A stretch of DNA of 53,973 nt from Acidihalobacter_A sp037381185 (GCF_037381185.1 NZ_JARRQY010000015.1:1-53973), one strand, 5' to 3'; positions 33,368 to 42,414 are shown, numbered from the stretch's first letter. Notes: generated from the letters alone by a model not told the origin. Numbers and translations: made by a program.

Positions 33368-33715
33368 GATGGCTTCCTTGCTTGGGGACGTAACAGAATG
33401 GATCCCGCAGAGTTACGGGATTCGAGACGCCGGTGGGCCCCGGCCGCATCTCCGTAAGCCCGGATGCCGACCTGTACCGAAACGCTTTTACCGAACTGCA
33501 TGGCTGCTCCCCTGACTCAAGCTGTTGGATGCATAGCCTAAGCCGCCCGAAGGCAATAGGAAATTGGCAAACGGCACACAGTCTATGTGTGAAATTGCAC
33601 ATATATGGCGATGCTAATTTCCTTCTTATTTTTAGAAATTGAAAGGGATTTGCGTTTGAGGAATCGCAATGACTCCATCAGAATCGACTGTTCATCGTAA
33701 AAAAACGCATCGACT
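33368..33715. other. regulatory gap between YCII and LysR genes
   Basis: 348 bases with no credible gene. The right half is strongly AT-rich. It contains a TATGTG-N8-CACATA dyad (33584-33603), listed separately. Confidence 0.6.
33584..33603. promoter_or_regulatory. candidate LysR-type operator
   Basis: TATGTG (33584-33589) and CACATA (33598-33603) form a perfect 6-bp dyad with an 8-base spacer; it includes the T-N11-A pattern expected of LysR recognition sites. It is located about 110 bases before the regulator and 220 bases from the YCII start. Confidence 0.55.
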
Positions 33716-34612
33716 TTGCAAAAACGAACAGATATCGATATCGCCCTGGCGAGGAGGTTGCAGTGGGACGACGTCCGCTACTTCCTGATTCTCAGCCGAA
33801 CAGAAAGCCTGTCAGGCGCTGCACGGCAGCTGAGGGTGGAGCATTCGACGGTCGCCCGGCGTGTCGACGCACTCGAACAAACACTGGGCCTGAGGTTGTT
33901 CGAACGGCTGCCACGGGGCTGGACGCTGACCGCCGAAGGCCAGGCTCTCGCCGCCCGCGCAACACGACTTGACGACGAAGCGCTGGCGTTCGCCCGCGCC
34001 GCCGTAGGGGCCAGCGCCTTCGAAGGGACGGTCAGGATTTCGGCCCCGCCGGTGCCGGCCAGCCATCTGCTGGTACCCAGTCTGGCGAAACGCCAGTCCG
34101 AGTGGCGCGACATCAACCTGGACGTCGTTGGCGAAAGCCGGGAAGCGAATCTGGCGCGCGGAGAGGCGGACATCGCTATCCGCATGTCCCGGCCCACCGC
34201 CCCTGGACTGGTGGTCCGGCGTGTGGGACGGATGCGCTACGGGTTGTATGGAACGCCGCAGTGGCTCTCCAGGCCGGAAGCCGACTGGCGCTTCGTCGGA
34301 TACGATGACAGCCTGCGCGCGGTTCCGCAGCAGCGCTGGCTCGAGCAGGTCGCCCAGGGCCGCCCCTTCGTTCTGCGCAGCAACGATTTGACCTCCTTGT
34401 TGCACGCTGCCCGCTCAGGGCTGGGCATTACCATCTTGCCGCGTTTTCTCGCCGCCGATACTTCTGAACTGATGGCAATTCCCGATCACGACGAACCTGC
34501 GCCGCGCACGATCTGGCTGGTGATGCATCCCGACTTGAAGCGTGCGCCGCGCATCCGTCTCATCACGGATCTGCTGGCGTACATACTGAAGGACACCTCG
34601 GCAACATGCTGA
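33716..34612 (+). CDS. LysR-family transcriptional regulator
   Basis: A protein of up to 298 residues: LysR helix-turn-helix at about residues 20-80 (ESLSGAARQLRVEHSTVARR) and a periplasmic-binding-protein-like effector domain (GTVRISAPPVPASHLLVPSL; ARSGLGITILPRFLA). No in-frame ATG precedes the domain. The frame opens with TTG 33716 without an obvious ribosome-binding site, and an alternative TTG lies at 33761 directly behind AGGAGG, too close for normal use. The start is therefore uncertain. Confidence 0.88.
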   Translation: MQKRTDIDIALARRLQWDDVRYFLILSRTESLSGAARQLRVEHSTVARRVDALEQTLGLRLFERLPRGWTLTAEGQALAARATRLDDEALAFARAAVGASAFEGTVRISAPPVPASHLLVPSLAKRQSEWRDINLDVVGESREANLARGEADIAIRMSRPTAPGLVVRRVGRMRYGLYGTPQWLSRPEADWRFVGYDDSLRAVPQQRWLEQVAQGRPFVLRSNDLTSLLHAARSGLGITILPRFLAADTSELMAIPDHDEPAPRTIWLVMHPDLKRAPRIRLITDLLAYILKDTSATC

Positions 34613-34694
34613 TGCGCACAGGGACAGAGAAAGGACACTCGGCAAGTTTGGCTATCCGGCCGAAGCAGCATCGTTCACAGCCGGAGCAGGGCGC

Positions 34695-34892
34695 ATGAGC
34701 CGCCCCGTCGAATACGTCAGCATCGACTGCCCGAGCTGTGGCGAGCCCTTCGAGGTGGAAATCGACCTGAGCGCCGGCTGTCAAACGCTGATCGAGGACT
34801 GCCGCGTGTGCTGCTCGCCGGCGGAACTACGCATCGAGATCGACACGGATGGCGCCATCGCCGCCGTCGAGGCCACTCCCGCAAACGGCTGA
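34695..34892 (+). CDS. CPxCG cysteine-rich small protein
   Basis: A 65-residue protein with two cysteine knuckles (DCPSCGEPFEVEID and DCRVCCSPAELRIEID) typical of the CPXCG-motif proteins of gammaproteobacteria. It probably binds zinc; function unknown. Confidence 0.85.
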   Translation: MSRPVEYVSIDCPSCGEPFEVEIDLSAGCQTLIEDCRVCCSPAELRIEIDTDGAIAAVEATPANG

Positions 34893-35119
34893 AAGGCCGT
34901 ATCGGGACAACTCGCCAAAGCGCCGCACATTCCTCACACATGAAACTGGCGCAGCGGCTTTGCTGCGGAGCCACGCGGGCAATGCCAGTCCCGAATATAA
35001 CCAATTAATAATAAACAGATATAAATCCTGAAAATGGGGAAACGAAAGTTTTGATGAAACGCGCCAGGGCACAGACAGTCTGACTTGCTGCCTCGAATAG
35101 ACAGGAGTCGGACATAAAG

Positions 35120-36649
35120 ATGGATACTTCCAAGACACTTAGACTCATCGCACTCAGCGCCTCAGTTATGTCACTGAGCGCGCCTCTGTACGCCTTTGCC
35201 AACACGGCGACGCAAAACCCGGCGTCTTCGACCTGGACGGGAACGCTGCCGATCGCTGCACACGGTCCATTTCAGCGCGTCTACATGCCCCAGAACGCCC
35301 CCTCCGCGGCCAACCGAGATGGATTCCCCCGCGAATGGACTTCGGCGTACGCGAATGCCCGGCACAACGCCGCTTTCCCTGTCGGCAACGACGCCCCGAA
35401 GTGGCTGCGCCAAGGTGTGGGCTGGAATTTCGCCGAAGCGCGCGCCTGGCCACTGAGCGACAAGATTCCATTCGGAAACGGCGTATACGGTGAACGCGAG
35501 GCATTGCCGGTGCAGACGCAGTTCATGGGCAATGCGCTCGGGGTGACCGCCGTAGATGGCACCATCTACGGCGAAAGCGACGATATGTTCGCCTATGCGG
35601 TGAACGCGCGAACCGGTCAGTTGATCTGGCGCACCAGTCCGGTGCAGAACAACCTGATGGGCGATCCGGTAGTCGCCGGCAGGAGCGTATATCTCTCGGC
35701 CGGCAGCGTGTCGTTCAACTTCGCTCACGTGGTCAAGTATGCGCAGACCGGCAAAACCTCGCGCGGCGAGGACGAAAGCTTCAATGGCGTGATCTCCCTG
35801 AACAGGAACACCGGGAAATTCCAGTGGATGTTCCTCACCAAGGGCGAAGCAATGCCGACGCCGGCCTATGCGCATGGCAAGCTCTACGTTTCGACCGGCG
35901 CCGGCAACATCTTCGCCATCAACGCCAAGGACGGCAAAAAGATCTGGAAGACCCACGTGGGCGGCATCGCCAACATGTCCGATCCCGCGGTCTACGACGG
36001 ACGCGTCTACGTCAGCATGTCGGTCGTGCCCTATATCTACTGCCTGAACGCCAAAACTGGAAAAGTGCTCTGGAAACAAGGCATAAAAGGCGCGGTGAAC
36101 ACCGGCCTGGGCGATGTGGCGCCAGCCGTGGCCAACGGTATCGTGGTGCAGGACACCGTGGTCGACAAGCGGGTCAAGAACGGTCACAAGACCGTGAATA
36201 CCACCGTACAGGCCATGTCGGCCAAGACAGGCAAGATTCTGTGGAGCCACAACATGGGGCGCGGTCCGTTGCCACCGGCCTTCAAGGGCGGCATGCCGAT
36301 GATCCACGGCGGTGTGGTCTACGTCGGTACGCCGGTCAACAGCGTCTACCAGGCTCGCAATCTCAAAACCGGCAAGCTGCTGTGGACCTGGAGCGTGCCG
36401 GACGCCGGTCCGGCCGGCGCCGGGCGCGGCGCCGCCACCTACTACGATGGCGCGCTATACGTTTCCACCGGACCCTACGTCTACGCGCTAAACTCCGTGA
36501 CCGGCACCGAACTGGGCAAGCACTATGTCGGCGGTCGCTTCGGCATCGTCAATCCGACTATCGTCGGCGGTACCATCTACCTGGGCAACTCCTGGGATTG
36601 GATCAACGCATTGCCCGTCGACGCCGTCAACCCGCATTACAAAGGCTAG
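35120..36649 (+). CDS. tetH: tetrathionate hydrolase-like PQQ-type beta-propeller, secreted
   Basis: A 509-residue protein with a signal peptide (residues about 1-28, ending APLYAFA) and eight-bladed PQQ-like propeller repeats (for example GKLYVSTGAGNIFAINAKDG). Several segments match what I recall of Acidithiobacillus tetrathionate hydrolase: NNLMGDPVVAGRSVYLSAGS, AFKGGMPMIHGGVVYVG, TGKLLWTWSVPDAGPAGAGR and the ending NSWDWINALP. Asp332 in NTGLGDVAPAVANG sits where the catalytic Asp325 of the At. ferrooxidans enzyme should be, to be verified by alignment. The enzyme splits tetrathionate to thiosulfate, sulfur and sulfate outside the cytoplasm at acidic pH. It stands alone, convergent with the TrmB-type gene; no doxDA or two-component genes are adjacent. 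Confidence 0.85.
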   Translation: MDTSKTLRLIALSASVMSLSAPLYAFANTATQNPASSTWTGTLPIAAHGPFQRVYMPQNAPSAANRDGFPREWTSAYANARHNAAFPVGNDAPKWLRQGVGWNFAEARAWPLSDKIPFGNGVYGEREALPVQTQFMGNALGVTAVDGTIYGESDDMFAYAVNARTGQLIWRTSPVQNNLMGDPVVAGRSVYLSAGSVSFNFAHVVKYAQTGKTSRGEDESFNGVISLNRNTGKFQWMFLTKGEAMPTPAYAHGKLYVSTGAGNIFAINAKDGKKIWKTHVGGIANMSDPAVYDGRVYVSMSVVPYIYCLNAKTGKVLWKQGIKGAVNTGLGDVAPAVANGIVVQDTVVDKRVKNGHKTVNTTVQAMSAKTGKILWSHNMGRGPLPPAFKGGMPMIHGGVVYVGTPVNSVYQARNLKTGKLLWTWSVPDAGPAGAGRGAATYYDGALYVSTGPYVYALNSVTGTELGKHYVGGRFGIVNPTIVGGTIYLGNSWDWINALPVDAVNPHYKG

Positions 36650-36656
36650 TTGATAC

Positions 36657-36688
36657 GGTCGCAGGTGCGTCCGGCAGCACCTGCGACC
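36657..36688. terminator. 12-bp perfect hairpin between convergent genes
   Basis: GGTCGCAGGTGC (36657-36668) pairs exactly with GCACCTGCGACC (36677-36688) around eight bases, starting eight bases after the tetH stop. It lies between convergent genes and probably acts as a bidirectional terminator, although no long T-run follows. Confidence 0.7.
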
Positions 36689-36728
36689 ACTCATAGACAC
36701 GCCCGGACGCGCAGTAGCGGCCGCCGCC

Positions 36729-37535
36729 CTATTCCAGCAGCGCCCTCGTCAAAGGATTTTCCCGCACCTCGCGGTACAGCGGATCGCCCATGGCGTCGAT
36801 CAGCAAACGCCCAAGCACGTCCGATTTGACGTATTCCACGGCCAGCAGGCTGAGCACCGCGTTGTTGGTGACCACCGCCTCGTCCCCGCCTGCCGTACCG
36901 AATTCGGTGATGATCGCGTCGCGAAAATCCGCCACGACCACCGACAGGCGCCGCCCGCCGAGACGCTGACGCGCGCTCTCCCCACAATCGGCGAGGTCAT
37001 AACTGACCGGCCCGTGCAGCGTCTCGGTACCGTAGACGGCCACGTGCACATCCACGCCGCGCGCGCTGGCCTGCTCCAGGGCAGCGCGCAGCTCCGGTAT
37101 CTCCTCGTCCCACACCGCCGCGAACAGCGAGCGCTCGGCGGCTTCGATGTGTGCCTGACACGCCGCGAGAATCGCCGCCCGGTCCCGTAGCGACCACACC
37201 AGCCCCGCCTCGCGCGGCGCCGGCAGCGTAGACAGCTGTTCGCCCGCCAAATCCAGGTCGCTCTCGATGCGACGGCGAATGCCGCCCAGCACTTCGCGGT
37301 AGGGCACCGCGGCATAGCGCACCGGCTCCGAGCGCTGCACCAGCACGGCGCCCTTGGTTTCCAGCCGCTGCAGGGTCTCGTAGATCTTGGACGGCGGCAC
37401 CTGCGCCAGTTTGCCCACCTCGTGGCCGTTCAACGGCGACTGCTGCAACAGTGCGTAATAGGCACGCGCCTCGTATTGCGTGAAACCCAGGCGGACCAGG
37501 GCTGCGAGCAGATCGTCGGACAGGGAGGAACTCAT
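36729..37535 (-). CDS. TrmB-type transcriptional regulator
   Basis: A 268-residue protein with a TrmB winged helix at residues 8-80 (LVRLGFTQYEARAYYALLQQ; VPPSKIYETLQRLETKGAV) and a C-terminal effector domain of TrmB/PLD-like type (LFAAVWDEEIPELRAAL; GVDVHVAVYG). TrmB proteins usually sense sugars or small metabolites. It is divergent from a RidA gene and two ACTAC-N4-GTAGT dyads lie in between, probably its own operators. Confidence 0.85.
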   Translation of the reverse strand: MSSSLSDDLLAALVRLGFTQYEARAYYALLQQSPLNGHEVGKLAQVPPSKIYETLQRLETKGAVLVQRSEPVRYAAVPYREVLGGIRRRIESDLDLAGEQLSTLPAPREAGLVWSLRDRAAILAACQAHIEAAERSLFAAVWDEEIPELRAALEQASARGVDVHVAVYGTETLHGPVSYDLADCGESARQRLGGRRLSVVVADFRDAIITEFGTAGGDEAVVTNNAVLSLLAVEYVKSDVLGRLLIDAMGDPLYREVRENPLTRALLE

Positions 37536-37571
37536 GGCGAGAAGTTATCACACGTCGCCAAAAATATTTGC

Positions 37572-37609
37572 ACTACTTCAGTAGTTAATATATACACTAC
37601 CCAAGTAGT
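37572..37609. promoter_or_regulatory. twin TrmB-type operators
   Basis: ACTAC-TTCA-GTAGT (37572-37585) and ACTAC-CCAA-GTAGT (37596-37609) are perfect dyads, each within the longer direct repeat CACTAC...GTAGTTAAT, and are spaced exactly 24 bases. They sit 37 bases upstream of the TrmB start and about 30 bases upstream of the RidA start, so one regulator could control both directions. Confidence 0.75.
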
Positions 37610-37637
37610 TAATAATAACCCGCCCAAGGAGATACCC

Positions 37638-38027
37638 ATGCGCAAGCTTCATTCGTCCGGTTCCAGCTACGAACAGACGCTCGGTTACTCGCGAGCCGTG
37701 CAGGTCGACGACATGCTCTTCGTTTCGGCGACGGCCGCCGGAGGACCCGACGGCAAGATCGTCGGCGACGACCTGTACTCACAGACGCGCTATATCCTGC
37801 AAAAGCTGGAAGGCGTGCTGCAGGAGGCCGGATTCGCCCTGGCCGACGTCGTGCAAAGCCGGCTCTACGTAACGGATGTGGCGCAATGGCAGGAGGCCGG
37901 TCGCGCGCACGGCGAAGCGTTCGGCGACATCCGTCCGGCGCTGACGCTGCTGCACGTATTGCCGTTCGTCGACCCGGCGATGCTGGTCGAGGTGGAGATC
38001 ACCGCGCGCAAGAGCGCGTCGGCATAG
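37638..38027 (+). CDS. RidA/YjgF-family protein
   Basis: A 129-residue protein with the Rid fold: GYSRAVQVDDMLFVSATAAG, LEEAGFALADVV-like stretch and FVDPAMLVEVEITA. The arginine that anchors the substrate in canonical RidA (ARVEV) is replaced (MLVEV), so it belongs to one of the other Rid subfamilies and may not be an imine deaminase. The ATG follows a clear AAGGAG site. It is divergent from the TrmB regulator and precedes the broken MFS gene by 13 bases. Confidence 0.88.
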   Translation: MRKLHSSGSSYEQTLGYSRAVQVDDMLFVSATAAGGPDGKIVGDDLYSQTRYILQKLEGVLQEAGFALADVVQSRLYVTDVAQWQEAGRAHGEAFGDIRPALTLLHVLPFVDPAMLVEVEITARKSASA

Positions 38028-38040
38028 GCGACCACCCGGC

Positions 38041-39514
38041 ATGGACGCGAACGCCGAACACAGCGCCATGCCGCTCTCCCGCCGCCCGGCGACGACCCTC
38101 TTCGTCGCCGCGGCGGCTGGCATCGCCATCGCCAACAACTACGCCCTGCCGGCCGTCGCGCAGACGCTGCACGCACCCTTGGCCGCCACGGGACTGATCG
38201 CCGGGTGCCTGCAGTTCGGCTATATGGCGGGGATTCTGCTGCTGGTCCCGCTAGGCGACAGGATCGCGCCGGCACGGCTGGTCTGCATGCAGTTCTTCGC
38301 GCTCGGGGCGGCACTGCTCGCGGCCGCGCTAGCTCCCTCGCTGACCGCATTGGCCGTTGCCTGCTGCATCGTCGGTGCTTTTGTGTCCTGTTTTACCCTT
38401 GGAAGCACATTCAGCGTGTCGCTGACCGGTCAGATGCAAGACGTGCTTGTGCGGGAATGGCTAGCCCTTTCAAGCAAGCACAACGCCGCAGATGGCCGGT
38501 CAGCAACACGCCCGAAGGGAGCCCCCCGAAAGCGCCGGAACCGCGTTGCAGCGCTTGATAAGGGGTAAACCATTGCCTGCGCACTGCGCCTTGTTCCGAC
38601 ACTTTCGAGGGGCTCTGCATGAGCTTCCAAGGGTAAAACAGGACACAACAACCAATGCGGTACATCTCGCCTCGGCGGCCTTCCATCTGGCGCCGGCCGC
38701 AGCGCGCGGCAAGGCGTTGGGCACCGTGGCGAGCGGCATCTCCGCCGGCATTCTGCTCAGTCGATTCGCGGGCGGAGTCCTCACTCAGCACGCCGGCTGG
38801 CGCGGCATGCTGCTGTGTTTCGGCGCCGCCGCCGTCCTGCTCGGGATCGCCTCCATGCGCGCGATCCCCGCGGTACGCGAAGCGCATTCCGACAGCGCAG
38901 GCTACTGGGCACTGCTGCGCTCGATGCCGGGACTATTGCTGCGCCATCGGCTGTTGCGGGAAGGAATCCTGGTCGGCGCCTGCTGGTTCTTCGTGTTCAG
39001 CGCACTGTGGGTGACGCTCGCCTTGAGCCTGTCCGATGCGCCGCTGCGCCTCAATCCGACGCAAGTCGGTCTGTTCGGCTTTGCAGGCCTGCTCGGGCTG
39101 CTGACGACGCGACCGGCGGGAAGTCTTGCCGACCGCGTCGGATTCCGTCCGGTCATCGCGCTCGGACTGGCGACCGCGCTGGCCGGCTGCGCCGTGCTCT
39201 ACGCGGCGGCCACGTCGATCCCGGCCATCGCGCTGGGCGTCGTGTTGTTCGATACGGGCTGCTTCGCCGCCCAGGTCGCGAATCAGACCCGTCTGCTGGC
39301 GCTGGAGCCAAGCGCACGCAATCACATCTACGGCACGTACATGTTCGCGTACTACGCCGCCGGCGCGCTGGGCTCCGTGTTGGGACCGGTGCTTTTCGCG
39401 CGCGCAGGATGGCTGCCCGTCTGCGCGGTGAGCGCCGCCATCGCCGCAGGCGGGCTGCTGCTGACGCTTCTGGCGCACTACGCCGAACGCGACGCCGCCG
39501 CCTCCCGGGCATAA
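38041..39514 (+). pseudogene. MFS transporter interrupted by a MITE
   Basis: The 5' part (38041-38382) encodes the first MFS helices up to LAVACCIVGAF. The 3' part (38651-39514) continues TNAVHLASAAFHLAPAAARG, with the A-loop LADRVGFRPV and the remaining helices to a natural stop. A 268-bp element lies between and shifts the frame by one. Removing exactly 38381-38648 restores one frame with GASTNAV at the joint. The intact protein would be about 400 residues, an MFS exporter of the sugar-efflux/YgaY kind. It is probably in an operon with the RidA gene. Confidence 0.9.
38381..38648. mobile_element. 268-bp MITE with perfect 26-bp terminal inverted repeats
   Basis: Bases 38381-38406 (starting TTGTGTCCTGTTTTACCC) are the exact inverse complement of 38623-38648. 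The interior has no transposase and includes a second inverted pair (GCTGACCGG near 38410 with CCGGTCAGC near 38503). No target-site duplication is evident; excision at the repeat ends exactly restores the host gene frame. It is non-autonomous and presumably moved by a transposase with matching ends elsewhere. Confidence 0.85.
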
Positions 39515-39605
39515 ACACCAAGCCAGGCGCAAAAACAGCGAACACCTGCTAAAGCATAGGGGCTCGCCACGCACTGCGGCGGCATCCATCCCCAGGAGGA
39601 CAACC

Positions 39606-40118
39606 ATGCCCACGACTCTTCGCCCCAACGCCTTTCTGCGACTGCTCGCCGGCCTCGTGCTGGCGCTCGGACTGACCGGCTACGCCGGCGCCGCCCCGCT
39701 CAATGATCAGCAAGCGCTCAGCGGCCTCCACGAGGCCAAGGCCGTGTTTCTCGTTTCGGTCAACAATCCCGGCCGCGTCGATCATGTGCTCAGGGTCATC
39801 GGCATGACGGAAAAAGGTCTGCGCGAACAACACGTCACGCCCCATCTCATCGTCGTGTTCGTCGGCCCTGACGTGGCATTCCTGACCCGCGACCGCCGAG
39901 GCATAAGCTACATGGACCAGCGCGCCGTGGCGGGCATCCAGAAGCAGATCGGGCAACTGCACAAAACCGGGATCGGGTTCCAGGCCTGCGGCATCGCCAT
40001 GAAGGGCATGGACGTGACGCCGGACATGCTGATCCCCGGCGTGCAGGCCGTGGGCAACGGCTACATCTCGGCCGTCGGCTATGAGGCCAAGGGGTATTCC
40101 CTGGTGCCCGTCTACTGA
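39606..40118 (+). CDS. exported DsrE-family protein
   Basis: A 170-residue protein with a signal peptide (residues about 1-29, ending GYAGAA) and a DsrE/DsrF-like fold: LIVVFVGPDVAFLTRD and the conserved cysteine in IGFQACGIAMKGMDV. DsrE-like proteins carry persulfide sulfur. An exported copy would act in the periplasm, which suits a sulfur oxidiser. The ATG has a good AGGAGG site. Confidence 0.8.
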   Translation: MPTTLRPNAFLRLLAGLVLALGLTGYAGAAPLNDQQALSGLHEAKAVFLVSVNNPGRVDHVLRVIGMTEKGLREQHVTPHLIVVFVGPDVAFLTRDRRGISYMDQRAVAGIQKQIGQLHKTGIGFQACGIAMKGMDVTPDMLIPGVQAVGNGYISAVGYEAKGYSLVPVY

Positions 40119-40537
40119 GTCGCGTCGGGCACGAACGCCGTGCCCAAACCCTCGCGCACCAGCGCGGCGATGCGCTCGGCTTCGTCCTGCGAGTAGGCCT
40201 CACGCTGCTGCGCGCCCCACACCACGCCGGGCCAGCAGAAGTCGTCCGCACGACGACCGACGACGTGGACATGCAACTGGGACACGACGTTGCCGATAGC
40301 GGCCACGTTGGTCTTCTGCGCGGCAAGCCGCTGCTTGAGCAGACCGGACAGCGCATTGACGGCGGCGAGCACGGCGCTCTGCTGCGCCGCCGGCAGCTCG
40401 TAGAACTCCGTGTGCGGCGTGTCCGGAACCAGGATGAACCACGGCACCAGCGCGTTGTTCATCAGCAGCAGGCGGCTGCCGTGCAGCGTTCCGAGCTGAA
40501 TGCAGTCGGCGGCCAGACGGAGATCGAGCGGCCGCAC
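40112..40537 (-). CDS. HIT-family hydrolase
   Basis: A 141-residue protein with the histidine triad in VVSQLHVHVVGRR (QLHVHVV) and the segment LVPWFILVPDTPHTEFYEL. HIT proteins hydrolyse nucleoside phosphoramidates or related nucleotides. The start is GTG 40537, three bases after the HiPIP stop. The open frame upstream is the other frame of the HiPIP gene. It converges with and overlaps the DsrE gene end by seven bases. Confidence 0.85.
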   Translation of the reverse strand: MRPLDLRLAADCIQLGTLHGSRLLLMNNALVPWFILVPDTPHTEFYELPAAQQSAVLAAVNALSGLLKQRLAAQKTNVAAIGNVVSQLHVHVVGRRADDFCWPGVVWGAQQREAYSQDEAERIAALVREGLGTAFVPDATQ

Positions 40538-40539
40538 GA

Positions 40540-40821
40540 TCAGACCTTGGGCGAGAAAGCGATGCAGTAGCCGCGCGGGCTGATGCTGCCGGCGACCACC
40601 GAACACGTGCCCGGCGCAGCGGCGTTCGCTCCGGGCTGGAAGTAGATGCAGCCGGAACACGACTGTCCGCCATTCGGGCTGTTGCGGTAGGCCATGGCCG
40701 ACTTGGACACTTTCCCGGCTTCGGCGCCGCCGCTCCAAAGCAGCGGCACCGCCGTGCCCAGCGCCGCGCCGACGCTGCGCCGCAGGAAATGCCGCCGTGC
40801 TATCCGCTTATTCCGGTCCAT
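40540..40821 (-). CDS. high-potential iron-sulfur protein, Tat-exported
   Basis: A 93-residue protein. The N-terminus has a twin-arginine signal (ARRHFLRRSVGAALGTAVPL) and the mature part carries the four-cysteine HiPIP pattern SCSGCIYFQPG, GTC and GYC. HiPIPs are periplasmic one-electron carriers in phototrophs and in sulfur/iron oxidisers. The start at 40821 gives a normal Tat leader. Confidence 0.88.
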   Translation of the reverse strand: MDRNKRIARRHFLRRSVGAALGTAVPLLWSGGAEAGKVSKSAMAYRNSPNGGQSCSGCIYFQPGANAAAPGTCSVVAGSISPRGYCIAFSPKV

Positions 40822-40877
40822 ATCGTCTCTTGCCGTCCCATGCGCCCGAGCTTCGAAGTATAGGCCCAGCCGCCGGA

Positions 40878-42203
40878 TCAATCAGTCCGCAGGCGCGCCC
40901 ACAGATCGTGCTCGTCGGCGTCGGTCACCTCGACTTCGAGGAAATCGCCCGGCTGCACGTCGATCGCTCCGTCCACATAGACCAGGCCGTCGATCTCCGG
41001 AGCGTCGGCCGCGCTGCGCGCCGTCGCGCCTTCCTCGCCGACCTCGTCCACCAGCACGCGCAACCGCCGTCCGATCTTGGCCTGCAGGCGAGCGGTGCTG
41101 ATTTCCGCCTGGCGGGCCATGAAGCGCTCAAGGCGTTCCTGCTTGAGTTCTTCCGGCACGGCGCCCGGCAGTTCATTCGCCGTCGCACCCTCGACCGGCG
41201 AATACGCGAAGGCGCCGACACGGTCCAGCCCGGCCTCGCCGATGAACTCGAGCAGCGTCTCGAAATCCTCTTCCGTCTCACCGGGGAAACCGACGATGAA
41301 GGTGCTGCGCAGCGTCAGATCGGGGCACTGCGCGCGCCAGTTGTGAATGCGTTCGAGCACCTTCTCGGCCGCGGCCGGGCGGCGCATCGCCTTGAGAATG
41401 CGCGGGCTGCCGTGCTGCAGCGGGATGTCGAGGTAGGGCAGGATCTTGCCCTCGGCCATCAGCGGAATCAGCGCATCGACGTGCGGGTAGGGGTACACAT
41501 AGTGCAGGCGCACCCAGGCCCCCAGTTCGCCGAGCGCCTCGGCCAGCGTCTGCACGTGCGTCTTGAGCGGGCGCCCACGCCAGAAACCGGTGCGGTAGCG
41601 CACGTCCACCCCGTAGGCGGAGGTGTCCTGCGAAATCACCAGCAGCTCGCGCACGCCCGCATCGACCAGATTCTCCGCTTCCTGCATCACCTCGCCGATC
41701 GGGCGGCTGACCAGGTCGCCGCGCATGCTCGGGATGATGCAGAACGAACAGCGGTGGTTGCAGCCCTCGGAAATCTTGAGATAGGCGTAATGGCGCGGGG
41801 TGAGCTTCACGCCCTGTGGCGGCACCAGACTGGTGTACGGATCGTGCGGCGGGGGCAGGTTCTCGTGCACCGCGCCCATGACCTCTTCATAGGCGTGCGG
41901 ACCAGTCACGGCCAACACCTGCGGATGCGCCTCCAGCACGCGCTCCGAATCGGCGCCCAGGCAGCCGGTGACGATGACACGGCCGTTCTCGGCCAGCGCC
42001 TCGCCGATGGCGTCCAGCGACTCCTCGACTGCCGCGTCGATGAACCCGCAGGTATTGACCACCACGAGGTCCGCCGCCTCATAGCTGGGCGAGATGTCAT
42101 ACCCTTCCGCCCGCAACTGGGTGAGGATACGTTCGGAATCTACCAGCGCCTTTGGGCAACCAAGGCTGACGAAGCCCACTTGGGGCGTTGCAGACGACAT
42201 CAT
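40878..42203 (-). CDS. rimO: ribosomal protein S12 methylthiotransferase
   Basis: About 441 residues: the N-terminal UPF0004 domain with cysteines in GFVSLGCPKALVDSERI, NTCGFID and TGCLG, the radical SAM motif CNHRCSFCIIPSMRG, and a C-terminal TRAM domain. It methylthiolates Asp88 of ribosomal protein S12. The start is one of ATG 42218, 42203 or 42200; 42203 gives the family-like N-terminus. Confidence 0.95.
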   Translation of the reverse strand: MMSSATPQVGFVSLGCPKALVDSERILTQLRAEGYDISPSYEAADLVVVNTCGFIDAAVEESLDAIGEALAENGRVIVTGCLGADSERVLEAHPQVLAVTGPHAYEEVMGAVHENLPPPHDPYTSLVPPQGVKLTPRHYAYLKISEGCNHRCSFCIIPSMRGDLVSRPIGEVMQEAENLVDAGVRELLVISQDTSAYGVDVRYRTGFWRGRPLKTHVQTLAEALGELGAWVRLHYVYPYPHVDALIPLMAEGKILPYLDIPLQHGSPRILKAMRRPAAAEKVLERIHNWRAQCPDLTLRSTFIVGFPGETEEDFETLLEFIGEAGLDRVGAFAYSPVEGATANELPGAVPEELKQERLERFMARQAEISTARLQAKIGRRLRVLVDEVGEEGATARSAADAPEIDGLVYVDGAIDVQPGDFLEVEVTDADEHDLWARLRTD

Positions 42204-42331
42204 CTGAGACCTGTTCATAAGCTTTCCGGGCGCCCTTATACACATACGCACGACGCGGCGCAAACCCCGATGCACGGGATTGACGGCATTCCGCGCCGCC
42301 CCTCTTGACGAAACTTTTTTACAGCAATTTC

Positions 42332-42346
42332 ATCATGTTACATGAT
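42332..42346. promoter_or_regulatory. palindromic operator candidate
   Basis: ATCATGT-T-ACATGAT is a perfect 7-bp dyad around one base in an AT-rich tract. It lies 130 bases upstream of rimO. The binding protein is unknown. Confidence 0.45.
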
Positions 42347-42414
42347 ATGATCAAAAAATGAACAACTTAATGCAAACGTAACATTGAAGCCACTGCTACG
42401 CAGTTGACCTCAGC

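Noticed and set aside
40797..42308. 503-codon open frame on the plus strand
   Set aside because: Antisense shadow of rimO.
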